In this document: one piece after another, positions 1 through 9,202 of the stretch
Layout: every line of letters starts with the position of its first letter
How positions within the stretch are numbered: position 1 is the first letter of the stretch
DNA from: an uncultured Blautia sp.
Lineage (GTDB): Bacteria > Bacillota > Clostridia > Lachnospirales > Lachnospiraceae
Assembly (NCBI GenBank): GCA_900556555.1
Contig: USPF01000008.1
Span: 1 to 47,321, forward strand
Reading direction: 5' to 3'
DNA length: 47,321 nucleotides
The notes under the pieces: generated by a model
What the model was told of the DNA's origin: nothing
Database searches by the model: none
What the model saw: the letters and a program-made list of their open reading frames with translations, nothing else
Translations under genes and position numbers: made by a program

Positions 1-5
1 TTTTT

Positions 6-80
6 GCCGCTTAACTTTAGATATTTCACCTGTCTACTTGACAAGGGGCATATCAGTATGCGTAAAAGCGGCTGTTTTTT
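6..80 (+). terminator. possible terminator of a gene lying upstream of the window
   Basis: GCCGCTT (6-12) pairs with AAGCGGC (66-72), followed by TGTTTTTT. A small inner hairpin GCATA/TATGC lies at 48-61. The T-run follows the stem only on the plus strand, so it would end a rightward transcript entering the window. The 53-nt loop is long for an intrinsic terminator, so it could instead be the end of a structured RNA. Confidence 0.35.
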
Positions 81-513
81 ATGGCAATTTTGCCTTTTCC
101 AATGCCTGGTTAATGGCATCTAAAAGCATCATTGAAGTATATTTGTTTTCCTCTCCATAAGTAATGTTTTCGGTGGATTGTGAAGCATAAATCTGGCTGG
201 AAAGTGCATCCAGAGCCGGCTCCATCAGAGGATACATAGCGGTGGTTGTTTCGCTTAAATTTACCAGGGAAATGGAATTAATATGGTTTTCATCTACAGT
301 AACCTGTACATCGAAGGTGTTATCATTGAGAGTAATAGGACTGGTGTAGACACCGGCATGATAGATTACATCTGCACTTGCAGGGTCTGCATGTTTGTTT
401 TTGCCGAACATGAAGAAAAGCAGAACAGCCAGTACAATGGCCAGCATCAGAAAGATTCCGGTATAAATGATTTCTTTCATATGTAATACAACAATTTTTG
501 TTTTTGAGCTCAT
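79..513 (-). CDS. small membrane-anchored FMN-binding-domain-like protein
   Basis: The protein has 144 residues. The start is set by AGGAGG seven bases upstream of the ATG on the minus strand. One membrane segment lies at about residues 14-36 (a run of Ile, Leu, Val and Ala), followed by a short Lys/His stretch and an extracytoplasmic domain of about 100 residues. The domain pattern (YHAGVY entry strand, alternating beta residues, Ile-x-x-Ile, a final helix MMLLDAINQALEKA) resembles the FMN_bind domain of RnfG/NqrC and related flavoproteins. The usual SGAT/S flavin attachment motif is not visible; the matching place reads YGEENKYTS. A bound flavin is therefore doubtful. It stands alone, divergent from the next gene. 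It is probably real, but its function is unknown. Confidence 0.7.
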   Translation of the reverse strand: MSSKTKIVVLHMKEIIYTGIFLMLAIVLAVLLFFMFGKNKHADPASADVIYHAGVYTSPITLNDNTFDVQVTVDENHINSISLVNLSETTTAMYPLMEPALDALSSQIYASQSTENITYGEENKYTSMMLLDAINQALEKAKLP

Positions 514-519
514 GGCCGC

Positions 520-751
520 ACCTCCTGGATTCCTTTCTATAGCATATTAGACAAAACAGAAAAATATAACTGCAAAATAAGAACAAAACTGTTTTTAAAA
601 CTACTCTTTATTATAATAAAACAAGAGAGAAAGATTGAGGAAGTTGCATAAAAAAAAGACAAAAAAAACAGCTAAAAGTGAAAAAATAATTTTGAGTATA
701 TTAGCACAGTGAAGTGGGAAAAGTCAAAAGGGAGAAGTGAAGAAAGGGGTA
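520..751. other. AT-rich intergenic stretch
   Basis: This lies between the divergent small membrane gene and the promoter of the 49-residue ORF. It is very A-rich on the plus strand, with no convincing ORF or hairpin. The promoter of the minus-strand gene must lie in the left part, but I see no clear -35/-10 pair. Confidence 0.5.
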
Positions 752-780
752 TTGTTTTTGTGTTTTTAAAGTGCTATGAT
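752..780 (+). promoter_or_regulatory. sigma-A promoter of the 49-residue ORF
   Basis: TTGTTT (752-757), a 17-nt spacer, then TATGAT (775-780) preceded by TGC, giving an extended -10. The predicted start near 787 leaves a leader of about 55 nt before the ATG at 843. Confidence 0.6.
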
Positions 781-842
781 TACAAACCGTAAAGAGAAAC
801 TTATTAATAAAGAGTTAAAAAGAAAAAGAGAGGCTATGCTTT

Positions 843-992
843 ATGGAAGCAAAAGAAAAGAAAACAGAAGAAAAAAAGACTATGAAAGAGAAACTGCATG
901 ATTATTTCATGGAACAGTCAAAAATTGCTCCAATTGGTCTGAATGACAAAGAAGATAAATACTATCACAGCATTTTTAACTATGATAAATAA
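843..992 (+). CDS. 49-residue charged protein of unknown function
   Basis: A short ORF with its own extended -10 promoter upstream and a strong intrinsic terminator 30 nt after the stop. The N-terminal half is Lys/Glu-rich (MEAKEKKTEEKKTMKEKLHD) and probably helical. The C-terminal half is different, with IAPIGLNDKED and an aromatic end YYHSIFNYDK. The predicted soluble protein has no signal peptide, cysteines or membrane segment. The ribosome site is weak (GAGAGG, about ten bases from the ATG). The isolated promoter-ORF-terminator unit and non-repetitive C-terminus argue for a real gene. I do not recognise a family. Confidence 0.6.
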   Translation: MEAKEKKTEEKKTMKEKLHDYFMEQSKIAPIGLNDKEDKYYHSIFNYDK

Positions 993-1022
993 TTGCTGAA
1001 GAAAATAATATACAAGATAGGG

Positions 1023-1057
1023 AAGAGAACAGTTCTTAGAGGCTGTTCTCTTTTTTT
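1023..1057 (+). terminator. intrinsic terminator after the 49-residue ORF
   Basis: GAGAACAG (1025-1032) pairs with CTGTTCTC (1043-1050) across a ten-base loop, followed by seven T. The stem extends by two A-T pairs. Confidence 0.9.
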
Positions 1058-1059
1058 CA

Positions 1060-1088
1060 TTGATTATCTTTTGTGTGGAGGGTATAAT
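1060..1088 (+). promoter_or_regulatory. sigma-A promoter of the HAD gene (and possibly addBA)
   Basis: TTGATT (1060-1065), a 17-nt spacer, then a perfect TATAAT (1083-1088). The predicted start near 1095 gives a very short leader before the ATG at 1111. This excludes the in-frame start at 1060, which would lie inside the promoter. Confidence 0.75.
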
Positions 1089-1110
1089 CTGCATAGAAAG
1101 GATAGGGATT

Positions 1111-1920
1111 ATGAAATATAAATTATTAGTATTAGATATCGATGGAACCGTGACAAATTCTAAGAAAGAAGTAAGTGAAAAAACAAAAGAAGCTATCATT
1201 CATTTACAGGAAAGGGGGATTCCTGTTGCCATTGCTTCCGGAAGACCTCCCCAGGGAACTTCTTATGTAGCACAGGAACTGGAATTTCAGCGGTTTGGAA
1301 GCTATATTATGCCGTTTAACGGAGCCAGAATTTTGAATTTTAAGACAAAAGAATGTGTGTATTCCAAAACACTTCCGCCAAGATTGCCGGGGAAATTATG
1401 GAGGGATGCCCTGCAATATGGGGCCGGGATTATTACGTATCATGGAGATGAGATTATAGCAGGAACATGTCCGGATAAATATATGGATATTGAGGCAAAG
1501 ATTAACGGGATTCCTGTGGTTTATCATGAGGATTTCGGAACCTATGTGGATTTTCCGGTAAATAAATGTTTAATGACTGGAGAGCCGGAGGACTTGGAAA
1601 CCCTTGAGCCTGTGTTTGCCCAGAAGTATATGCACGAAGCCCAGGTGTTCCGCTCAGAACCGTATTTCCTGGAAATCACACCGAAGAATGTAGATAAGGC
1701 ATACTGTCTGAGACATTTGCTGAATATTTTGGGAATCAAGAGAGAAGAGATGGTATGTTGCGGAGATGGCTTTAACGATCTGTCTATGATTCAATTTGCG
1801 GGTTTAGGTGTAGCCATGGCAAATGCCCAGGAAAAGGTAAAAGAAGTGGCAGATTATATTACGGAGAATGATAATGACCACGACGGAATTGCGGAAGTGA
1901 TTGAGCGTTTTTTTGACTGA
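1111..1920 (+). CDS. Cof-type HAD-superfamily phosphatase
   Basis: A soluble protein of 269 residues, of typical Cof-family length. Motif I is LDIDGT near residue 7, with the first Asp as nucleophile and the second as general acid. Motif II is ASGRP. Motif III/IV is GDGFNDLSMI near residue 217, followed by GVAMANA. The C2-type cap lies between. This is the subgroup of YwpJ/Cof sugar-phosphate or nucleotide phosphatases, and the substrate cannot be read from the sequence. The start at 1111 has a GAAAGGA/GGG ribosome site and starts directly at the beta strand before motif I. The addB start lies 13 nt after the stop, so it may share a transcript with addBA. Confidence 0.9.
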   Translation: MKYKLLVLDIDGTVTNSKKEVSEKTKEAIIHLQERGIPVAIASGRPPQGTSYVAQELEFQRFGSYIMPFNGARILNFKTKECVYSKTLPPRLPGKLWRDALQYGAGIITYHGDEIIAGTCPDKYMDIEAKINGIPVVYHEDFGTYVDFPVNKCLMTGEPEDLETLEPVFAQKYMHEAQVFRSEPYFLEITPKNVDKAYCLRHLLNILGIKREEMVCCGDGFNDLSMIQFAGLGVAMANAQEKVKEVADYITENDNDHDGIAEVIERFFD

Positions 1921-1933
1921 TAAGGAGGCATAA

Positions 1934-4900
1934 ATGGGATTACAGTTTGTCTTCGGCCCTTCCGGGGCAGGGAAATCTTACTATATTTACCATAAAATCA
2001 TCAGGGAATCTATGGAAAATCCCAAGAGGCAGTATCTTGTGCTGGTGCCGGAGCAGTTTACCATGCAGACTCAGAAAGATCTGGTTACCATGCATCCGAG
2101 AAAAGGAATCATGAATATTGATGTATTAAGTTTTGAACGTCTGGCTTTCCGAGTGCTGGAGGAAACTGGGGATATCAGAGGGGAGCTTTTGGAAGAAACA
2201 GGAAAAAGCATGGTTCTTCGAAGGGTAGCCCAAGAGAAAAAGAAAGAACTCAAGATTCTTGGCGCAAAAATGGATAAGCAGGGATATGTTTCCCAGCTTA
2301 AATCTATGGTTTCAGAGCTTCGGCAGTATGAAATTGCAGCAGAGGATTTGGAAGAGATTCTGGAGGATGTGGAAAAGAAACCGGAATTGTATTATAAGCT
2401 AAAAGACATTGCTGTTTTATACCAGGGATTTTTTGAGTATCTGGGTGAGCATTTTTATATCCAGGAGGAAGTGCTGGATGTACTTGGCCAGGTGGCAGAA
2501 AAATCAGGAAAATTAAAGGACAGCATTCTGGTGCTGGATGGTTATACGGGGTTTACTCCGATTCAGATGCAGCTTTTGGAGAAGCTTCTGGTTCTTTGCA
2601 AGGAAGTGTATGTCACCATCACTATAGACCGCAGAGAAGATCCGTATAAACTGGGAAGTCCCCATCAGCTTTTTTATCTCAGTAAGCAGACGGTTTCTGG
2701 ATTATGTAAACTTGCAAAAGAAAAAAAGATTCCCTGGAAGGAATGCTGGATACCAGAGAAAAAAGATGATTACAGAGGGCGTTTTCTGGAACACCCGGCC
2801 ATGAGATTTCTGGAGCAGAAGCTGTTCCGGTATGGAAATGCCGGGGCGCAGGCAGTAAGCCTTCTCACAAAGGAGCAAGATGCGGTCTGTATCCGGGAAA
2901 GCTTGAATCCTGGAACAGAGATGGAAGAAACGGCAGCATTGGTTAGAAGAATGGTGCGAAAAGAGGGATATCGTTACAGTGATTTTGCTGTGATTTCCGG
3001 GGATATGGAAGTATATGCCCCGGCAGCAGCCAGAGCCTTTGGAAAATACGGGATTCCCTGTTTTATAGACCAGAAACATTCGATTTTTTTGAATCCTTTT
3101 GTGGAATATATCCGTGCGGCAGTTGACCTGGTGGTGGACAACTTTACTTATGAAAGTGTTTTCCGCCTGCTTCGCTGTGGGCTTACGGACATCTCTGAGG
3201 AGGAGACAGACAGGCTGGAAAATTATGTGGTAGCTATGGGAATCCGTGGGTTTTCCAAATGGAAGGAAGAGTGGGTGCGGAGTTACCGTGGAGAAGTCCC
3301 GGAAGAATGTGTATTGCTGAACCAGATTCGTGCAAAGCTGGTGGATAAGTGGGAGCCTTTTTACCGGAAAATACGGGAGCCGCAGGCAACTGTGAGAAAT
3401 TATGCACGGGCATTGTATGAATTTATCTGTGAAAACAACATAGAGGAACAGCTAAGAGTTTACGAAGAAAAATTCCACAAAGAGCAGAATCTGGCTCTTG
3501 AGAAAGAATACAGCCAGATATACAGGATTGTTATGGATCTGCTGGACAAAATGGTGGAAATTTTGGGTGAACAGCAGGTAAGACCAAAAGAGTTTAAAGA
3601 AATTTTGGATGCCGGTCTTTCAGAGGCAAAAGTAGGAGTGGTTCCGCCTACCTCCGATCAGGTTCTGGTGGGGGATATGGAGAGAACCAGATTAAAAGAG
3701 ATTAAGGTCTTATTTTTTGTGGGTGTAAATGAAGGAAAAATTCCAAAAGAGCAGCAGGCAGGAAAACTTCTGTCTGATTTAAACAGGGAAGAACTGAAAA
3801 AACCTTTGGAGGAGAGAGGTCTTTCTCTGGCACCTACAGCCAAAGAAGCACTTTACACACAAAAGTTTTATTTGTATTTAAACCTGACAAAACCATCCGA
3901 AAAGGTGTATCTTTCTTACAGCAGATTAGATGGGAATGGGGAAGCCTTGTCTCCGTCTTTTCTGATTACACAAGTGGAGCGGCTGTTTCCGGATGCAAGG
4001 AAAAAGGAAGAAACAGAATTGTTTCTGGAAAGCCCGTACAGTGCCTTAGACCGTCTGTCACGGGAGCTGAGCAGCCAGATGAAGGAGTCTCCTGTTTTTG
4101 AAGAACTTTTGTCCTGGTTTAAAAGCCAGAAACAATGGGAGAGCCTGGTGCTTGGCCTGATTGACGGGGCGTATTATGTCAATCCTCAAGATGCCCTTGG
4201 CAGGGGAGTTGCTCATGCACTTTATGGAACCCAGTTAGAGAACAGTGCAACCAGACTGGAACAGTTTGCAAAGTGTGCCTGTTCGCATTTCCTGTCGTAT
4301 GGGCTCAGGCTTAGGGAGAGAGTCCGTTATGAATTCAGTATGGCAGATTTAGGTACCTTGCTTCATGACAGTCTTGATCTTTTTGCAAAGAAGGTGCGGG
4401 AGCAGGGAAGGAAATGGGTAGAACTGGAGGATCAGGACAGGGATGCACTTGCGGAAGCCTGTGTAGACGAAGTGGTGGAAAAGTCAGGAGATACGGTTCT
4501 TCGAAGCAGTGCAAGAAATGCCTACACGGTAAACAGGGCGAAGCGGATGGTCAAGAGAAGCGTCTGGGCTTTGCAGTGCCAGCTTAGGCAGGGGGAATTT
4601 TATCCGGCTCTGACAGAATGGGCATTTGGTCAGGAAGATAACATAGACAGTTTAAATTTTTCGCTGGATCAGGGGGATAAACTTTCTTTGAGAGGACGCA
4701 TAGACAGGATTGATCTCTGTGAAGGAGAAGATGACCAGATGTTGGTAAAGGTCATTGATTATAAATCGGGTACAACAAAGCTGGATCTTGTAAAGCTGTA
4801 TTATGGTCTTCAACTGCAACTGGCTCTTTATCTGAATGCTGCCATTGAGCTGGAGCAAAAGCGTTTTCCGGGGAAAAAGGCAGTGCCTGCCGGGATTTTT

Positions 4901-5404
4901 TATTACAATATCAAGGATCCGATTTTAAATCAGGAAGATGTAAAAGATGAAGAGCATCCGGAACAAGACGTATTAAAGAAAATGAAAATGGATGGGATTG
5001 CAGGGGCCGAACCGGAGATTCTGGTAAAACTTGACCGGAATCTGGCGTCAGGAGCTTCGGCAGAGTCTCTGGTAGTGCCTGTGAAATATACAGCAAAAGG
5101 CGGATTCAGCAGCAATTCAAAAGTCGCCTGTCAGGAACAGTTCCAAAATATGATGTGTTATGTAAATAAGAAAGCAAAAGAAATCGGACAGGAAATTTTA
5201 AATGGAAATACCGACGTAAATCCATTCGAAAAACAGAAAGAAAATGCCTGCGAGTATTGTCCTTACCGCAGTGTTTGTGGTTTTGATGAGAAAATTCCGG
5301 GCTACACATACCGGAGGCTGCACAGCTATCGTGAGGATGAAATCTGGAAAAAAATAGATGAGGATTTGCATGAGGACAAATCCTCCAATGGGAAGGAGAA
5401 GTAG
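1934..5404 (+). CDS. addB: AddB, ATP-dependent helicase/deoxyribonuclease subunit B
   Basis: A cytoplasmic protein of 1156 residues, the normal length. With AddA it forms the helicase-nuclease that processes double-strand breaks for RecA loading. A P-loop GPSGAGKS is at residues 8-15, and an inactivated UvrD-like helicase fold is expected in the middle. The PD-(D/E)XK nuclease signature VIDYKSG lies near residue 940. The Cys set of the 4Fe-4S clasp is present: one or two Cys near 781-783, then C-x2-C-x5-C at about 1106-1115. AAGGAGG four to five bases upstream supports the start. addA starts two bases after the stop, so the two are co-transcribed and probably translationally coupled. Confidence 0.97.
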   Translation: MGLQFVFGPSGAGKSYYIYHKIIRESMENPKRQYLVLVPEQFTMQTQKDLVTMHPRKGIMNIDVLSFERLAFRVLEETGDIRGELLEETGKSMVLRRVAQEKKKELKILGAKMDKQGYVSQLKSMVSELRQYEIAAEDLEEILEDVEKKPELYYKLKDIAVLYQGFFEYLGEHFYIQEEVLDVLGQVAEKSGKLKDSILVLDGYTGFTPIQMQLLEKLLVLCKEVYVTITIDRREDPYKLGSPHQLFYLSKQTVSGLCKLAKEKKIPWKECWIPEKKDDYRGRFLEHPAMRFLEQKLFRYGNAGAQAVSLLTKEQDAVCIRESLNPGTEMEETAALVRRMVRKEGYRYSDFAVISGDMEVYAPAAARAFGKYGIPCFIDQKHSIFLNPFVEYIRAAVDLVVDNFTYESVFRLLRCGLTDISEEETDRLENYVVAMGIRGFSKWKEEWVRSYRGEVPEECVLLNQIRAKLVDKWEPFYRKIREPQATVRNYARALYEFICENNIEEQLRVYEEKFHKEQNLALEKEYSQIYRIVMDLLDKMVEILGEQQVRPKEFKEILDAGLSEAKVGVVPPTSDQVLVGDMERTRLKEIKVLFFVGVNEGKIPKEQQAGKLLSDLNREELKKPLEERGLSLAPTAKEALYTQKFYLYLNLTKPSEKVYLSYSRLDGNGEALSPSFLITQVERLFPDARKKEETELFLESPYSALDRLSRELSSQMKESPVFEELLSWFKSQKQWESLVLGLIDGAYYVNPQDALGRGVAHALYGTQLENSATRLEQFAKCACSHFLSYGLRLRERVRYEFSMADLGTLLHDSLDLFAKKVREQGRKWVELEDQDRDALAEACVDEVVEKSGDTVLRSSARNAYTVNRAKRMVKRSVWALQCQLRQGEFYPALTEWAFGQEDNIDSLNFSLDQGDKLSLRGRIDRIDLCEGEDDQMLVKVIDYKSGTTKLDLVKLYYGLQLQLALYLNAAIELEQKRFPGKKAVPAGIFYYNIKDPILNQEDVKDEEHPEQDVLKKMKMDGIAGAEPEILVKLDRNLASGASAESLVVPVKYTAKGGFSSNSKVACQEQFQNMMCYVNKKAKEIGQEILNGNTDVNPFEKQKENACEYCPYRSVCGFDEKIPGYTYRRLHSYREDEIWKKIDEDLHEDKSSNGKEK

Positions 5405-5405
5405 A

Positions 5406-8400
5406 ATGGGTGTTTCATGGACAGAAGAACAGAGAAGAGTCATTGATACAAGAAACTGCAATATTCTGGTCAGTGCAGCAGCAGGAAGCGGGAAAACAGC
5501 GGTTCTTGTTGAGAGGATTCTTCAGCTGATTACAGATCAGCAGCATCCCATAGATATTGATCAGCTTCTTATTGTGACATTTACCAGGGCGGCAGCCGGA
5601 GAGATGAAGGAACGTATCCGTCAGGCCATTGAGAAGCAGCTTGAGACAGACCGGGAGAATGAACATTTACAGAGGCAGAGTATCCTGGTACACCATGCAC
5701 AGATTACCACCATTGACAGTTTTTGTTCCTATGTGGTGAAGAATTATTTTCATCTGATTGACTTAGACCCTTCTTTTCGCATGGGGGATGAGGGCGAAAT
5801 GCGTCTATTGCAGGCAGATGTGGCAGAACAGGTCATGGAGGAGGCTTATGCCTGTGAGAAAAATCAGGAATTTACGGATTTTGTAGACGGATTTTCCAGT
5901 GGGAAAACAGATACAAAAATTGTAGATCTGATGCTGAAATTATACCAGTTTTCCATGAGTTATCCCTATCCCGGGGAATGGCTGGAATCCTGCAGGCAGG
6001 CATATGAGATTCAGAATACAGAAGATCTGGAACAGGCACCCTGGATGCAGTGTATCAAAGCCGAGGTTGAGAAGGAAGTAAAAGAGGCGGCAGAGCTTCT
6101 TGCCCAAGCCATAGAGATATGCAGGCAGCCGGATGGGCCGGGATTTTACCTGGAGCTTCTGGAGTCAGAGCATGCAGGTGCCAGCCAGGCACTGAAGGCA
6201 GAGACTTTTTCCCAGTGGAAGACCTGTCTTGATAAGATGGAGTTTAAACGGCTCCCACCCGGGAAAAAAGCGGAAAAAGAGCAGGTATCTGAGCAGCAGC
6301 AGAAGCTGGCAAAAGATCTACGCAGCCAGGCAAAAGATCTGATCAATGAGATACAATCAAAATATTTTCAGGAGACACCAGAGGAAATTATAGAGCATCT
6401 GCAAAAAGCAGGGAAACCGGTTGGTGTGCTGGTGAATCTGACACTGCGTTTTATGAATCTTTATCAGGAAAAGAAGAAAGAGAAGAATATTCTTGATTTT
6501 GCAGATCTTGAGCATTATGCACTGGAAATTCTGGTGGAGCACAGGGAAGAGGGAGATTGCAGGACAGATGCTGCCAGAGAGCTGGCAGAACAGTTTAAGG
6601 AAATTATGATTGATGAGTATCAGGACAGCAATCTGGTACAGGAAAAGTTACTGACCGCAGTGTCAGGGATAGAAGATGGAATCTATAATATTTTTATGGT
6701 GGGGGATGTGAAACAGAGCATCTACCGTTTCCGTCTTGCAAGGCCGGATTTGTTTATGGAAAAATTCCGTACTTATCCACTGACACCGGGGGAGAAAAAG
6801 CTTCGTATTGATCTTCATAAAAACTTCCGAAGCCGCAGGGAAGTGCTTGAGAGTGTGAATTATCTGTTCTATCAGATTATGGGAGAAGATTTGGGCGGAG
6901 TGGAATACGATGAAGATGCTGCCCTGTATCCGGCACGGGAATTTCCGCCCATGGAGCAGACAGAACCAGCAGCTGAAGTCCTGTCGCTGGAAGCAGATGA
7001 CCAGGTGTGGAAAGAAAAGGAAGATTCCCAGACAGAGCGGGAGCTGGAGGCCAGAATGACTGCCCTTCGTATCCGGGAACTGATGGAAAATCAGCAAATT
7101 CTGGATAAGGAGACAGAAACATACCGTCCTGCCAGATACTCAGATATCACCATTTTGCTGAGAACCATGTCGGGATGGGCAGAAACTTTTAAGAAAATTT
7201 TAAATTCCTGTGGGATTCCGGCAAGTGTTACAACGAAGACAGGGTATTTCTCTGCCCCGGAGATTGTTACAGTGCTGGATTATCTGCGGATTTTGGATAA
7301 TCCTCTTCAGGATATTCCCCTGGCAGGAGCCATGAGAGGAATGCCGGATGGATTTCATTTCCAGGAACTGGCGGAAATTAAGATTCTGGGACAGGAAGCA
7401 GAGAAAGCAAGCCTGTTTGAAGCAGTCCTTCTGGCAGAGCAGCTTGACAGCCCATTAGGGGAAAAGGTGCGAAAGTTTTTGACTGTGTACAGGAAATTAA
7501 GAGATAAGGTTCCTTATACACCTATGCATGAACTGATCTGGGATTTTTTTGATGCCACAGGATTTTTATTCTATCAGCAGGCGTTTGTGTCAGGGGAGCA
7601 GAAGAAGGCAAATCTTCTTATGCTGGTTGAAAAGGCGAGAAGTTATGAGAGCAGCAGTTACCGGGGCTTGTTTAATTTTATCCGTTATATTGAAAATCTG
7701 AACAAATACCAGGTGGATTTTGGGGAAGCAAATATTTTGTCAGAGCAGGAAGATACGGTTCGCATTATGAGTATCCACGGAAGTAAGGGTCTGGAGTTCC
7801 CCATTGTATTTGTGGCAGGAATGGGGAAACAGATGAATTTTCAGGATGCCAGAGAGAGTATTGTGCTGCATCCAGATCTTGGAATCGGTGCTCCTTATGT
7901 GGATGAAACCTTCCGAATACGTACCAGAACCATAATCCAGAGGGCAGTGCAGCAGGAAATCACCTTGGAAAGCCTGGGAGAGGAACTGCGGATTCTTTAT
8001 GTGGCACTGACAAGGGCAAAAGAGAAGCTGATTCTTACAGGTGCTGTTTTGAAATTAAAGGAAACCTTGCAGCGTTTCGAAATGCTGAAACGTCAGGAAA
8101 AACAGAAACTTTCTTATGAAATGCGTATGAAAGGGAAAAGTTATCTGGACTGGATTCTTACGGCACTGGCACGGCATAAGGCCATGAAGCCCTTATATCA
8201 GTCCTTTGATTGTTCGGTATATCCTTTGAATCCCTGGTATGAAGGCCCCGGGGACTTTATGCTCCGCATAGTTTCTCCATTGGAATTGGTGCAGGAGGAG
8301 ACGAAACTTCGGACAGAGGAAATGATAAAAAAAGGGGAATTACTTCTGTGGGATTGTGAACAGGTGTATGACCGGGAATTAAGAGCACATTTGCAGGAGA

Positions 8401-9125
8401 GTTTTTCATACGACTATCCCTATAAAGACCAGGCGGAGATTCCATCTAAGCTGACTGTTTCCGAGGTGAAGCGGATGCAGGAGCCTGTGGATGAGGAAAG
8501 TACATTTCTGTATAAAGACACAGAAGAAAATGCACCGGATGCTGAGGAAACTCAGGAAAAGGAAAGCTATATTCCTGCTTTCATGAGGGAAGAAGAGGTC
8601 GTATTGGAAGGTGCAGAGAGGGGTACTGCTTATCACCGGGTATTGGAATGCCTGGATTATACTTGCCTGGAATCTTTAGACCATATAAAAGAGCAGCTTG
8701 ATACCATGGTTTCTAAGGGGCGTCTTACATCCAGAATGCGGGAGGCAGTACAAGACCAGGAGATTTACAAGTTTGGGAAAAGTTCTCTTGGCCAGCGTAT
8801 GAAGGCTGCCAGTATGCAGGGAGCGTTGTACCGGGAACAGCCTTTTGTTATGAGTGTTCCGGCAAACCAGATACAGGAGAGATATGATTCCGGGGAAGAA
8901 ATCTTGATGCAGGGAATGATAGATGCCTATTTTGAAGAAGACGGGGAATTGGTGCTGGTGGATTATAAGACGGATAAAGTCTGGAACCGGAAACCGGAAA
9001 CCCTGGTGGAAAAATACCAGGTACAGCTTCAGTATTATAAAGAGGCACTGGAGCGGCTGACACAGAAGAAGGTAAAAGAAGTATATCTGTATTCCTTGTA
9101 TCTGGGAAGAGAAATACTTGTGTGA
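5406..9125 (+). CDS. addA: AddA, ATP-dependent helicase/nuclease subunit A
   Basis: A protein of 1239 residues and the motor subunit of AddAB. The UvrD/Rep helicase motifs are present in order: Walker A AAAGSGKT (24-31), DEYQD (about 403-407), GDVKQSIYRFR (about 433-443), SIHGSKGLEFP (motif V region) and LYVALTRAKEKL (motif VI, about 864-875). A C-terminal RecB-like nuclease domain follows, with GTAYHRVLE and VDYKTD near 1185-1190. I chose the ATG at 5406 over an in-frame upstream ATG at 5358 because AAGGAG lies just before it and because the upstream codons overlap addB. Both nuclease motifs look intact, so a dual-nuclease complex is expected. Confidence 0.97.
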   Translation: MGVSWTEEQRRVIDTRNCNILVSAAAGSGKTAVLVERILQLITDQQHPIDIDQLLIVTFTRAAAGEMKERIRQAIEKQLETDRENEHLQRQSILVHHAQITTIDSFCSYVVKNYFHLIDLDPSFRMGDEGEMRLLQADVAEQVMEEAYACEKNQEFTDFVDGFSSGKTDTKIVDLMLKLYQFSMSYPYPGEWLESCRQAYEIQNTEDLEQAPWMQCIKAEVEKEVKEAAELLAQAIEICRQPDGPGFYLELLESEHAGASQALKAETFSQWKTCLDKMEFKRLPPGKKAEKEQVSEQQQKLAKDLRSQAKDLINEIQSKYFQETPEEIIEHLQKAGKPVGVLVNLTLRFMNLYQEKKKEKNILDFADLEHYALEILVEHREEGDCRTDAARELAEQFKEIMIDEYQDSNLVQEKLLTAVSGIEDGIYNIFMVGDVKQSIYRFRLARPDLFMEKFRTYPLTPGEKKLRIDLHKNFRSRREVLESVNYLFYQIMGEDLGGVEYDEDAALYPAREFPPMEQTEPAAEVLSLEADDQVWKEKEDSQTERELEARMTALRIRELMENQQILDKETETYRPARYSDITILLRTMSGWAETFKKILNSCGIPASVTTKTGYFSAPEIVTVLDYLRILDNPLQDIPLAGAMRGMPDGFHFQELAEIKILGQEAEKASLFEAVLLAEQLDSPLGEKVRKFLTVYRKLRDKVPYTPMHELIWDFFDATGFLFYQQAFVSGEQKKANLLMLVEKARSYESSSYRGLFNFIRYIENLNKYQVDFGEANILSEQEDTVRIMSIHGSKGLEFPIVFVAGMGKQMNFQDARESIVLHPDLGIGAPYVDETFRIRTRTIIQRAVQQEITLESLGEELRILYVALTRAKEKLILTGAVLKLKETLQRFEMLKRQEKQKLSYEMRMKGKSYLDWILTALARHKAMKPLYQSFDCSVYPLNPWYEGPGDFMLRIVSPLELVQEETKLRTEEMIKKGELLLWDCEQVYDRELRAHLQESFSYDYPYKDQAEIPSKLTVSEVKRMQEPVDEESTFLYKDTEENAPDAEETQEKESYIPAFMREEEVVLEGAERGTAYHRVLECLDYTCLESLDHIKEQLDTMVSKGRLTSRMREAVQDQEIYKFGKSSLGQRMKAASMQGALYREQPFVMSVPANQIQERYDSGEEILMQGMIDAYFEEDGELVLVDYKTDKVWNRKPETLVEKYQVQLQYYKEALERLTQKKVKEVYLYSLYLGREILV

Positions 9126-9126
9126 C

Positions 9127-9158
9127 TTTTCAGCCTACAAAAAAATGTAGGCTGAAAA
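9127..9158 (+). other. 13-bp stem-loop after addA without a U-tract
   Basis: A 13-base arm at 9127-9139 (TTTTCAGCCTACA) pairs perfectly with 9146-9158 around a six-A loop. No T-run follows on either strand (AACTTTAAA on plus), so it is not a classical terminator. It may still pause polymerase or protect the addBA mRNA 3' end just before the fab promoter. Confidence 0.6.
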
Positions 9159-9174
9159 AACTTTAAATCCTATC

Positions 9175-9202
9175 TTGACAAATATTTTTTTAATGATATA
9201 CT
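9175..9202 (+). promoter_or_regulatory. sigma-A promoter of the fatty-acid operon
   Basis: A consensus TTGACA (9175-9180), a 16-nt spacer and TATACT (9197-9202). The predicted start near 9209 gives a leader of about 80 nt ahead of fabH. The -10 and start site lie inside the first operator box. Confidence 0.85.

Noticed and set aside
39..65. TTGACA at 39-44 as a promoter -35
   Set aside because: No -10 at a proper distance, and it lies within the loop of the putative terminator ahead of a gene on the other strand.
918..1199. 93-codon minus-strand ORF over the 49-residue ORF and HAD start
   Set aside because: It crosses a strong plus-strand terminator and promoter, has no ribosome site and reads as low-complexity hydrophobic sequence.
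5358..5405. Upstream in-frame start for addA
   Set aside because: It lies within addB, has no ribosome site, and the added residues (MRICMRTNPPMGRRSR) do not belong to the family.
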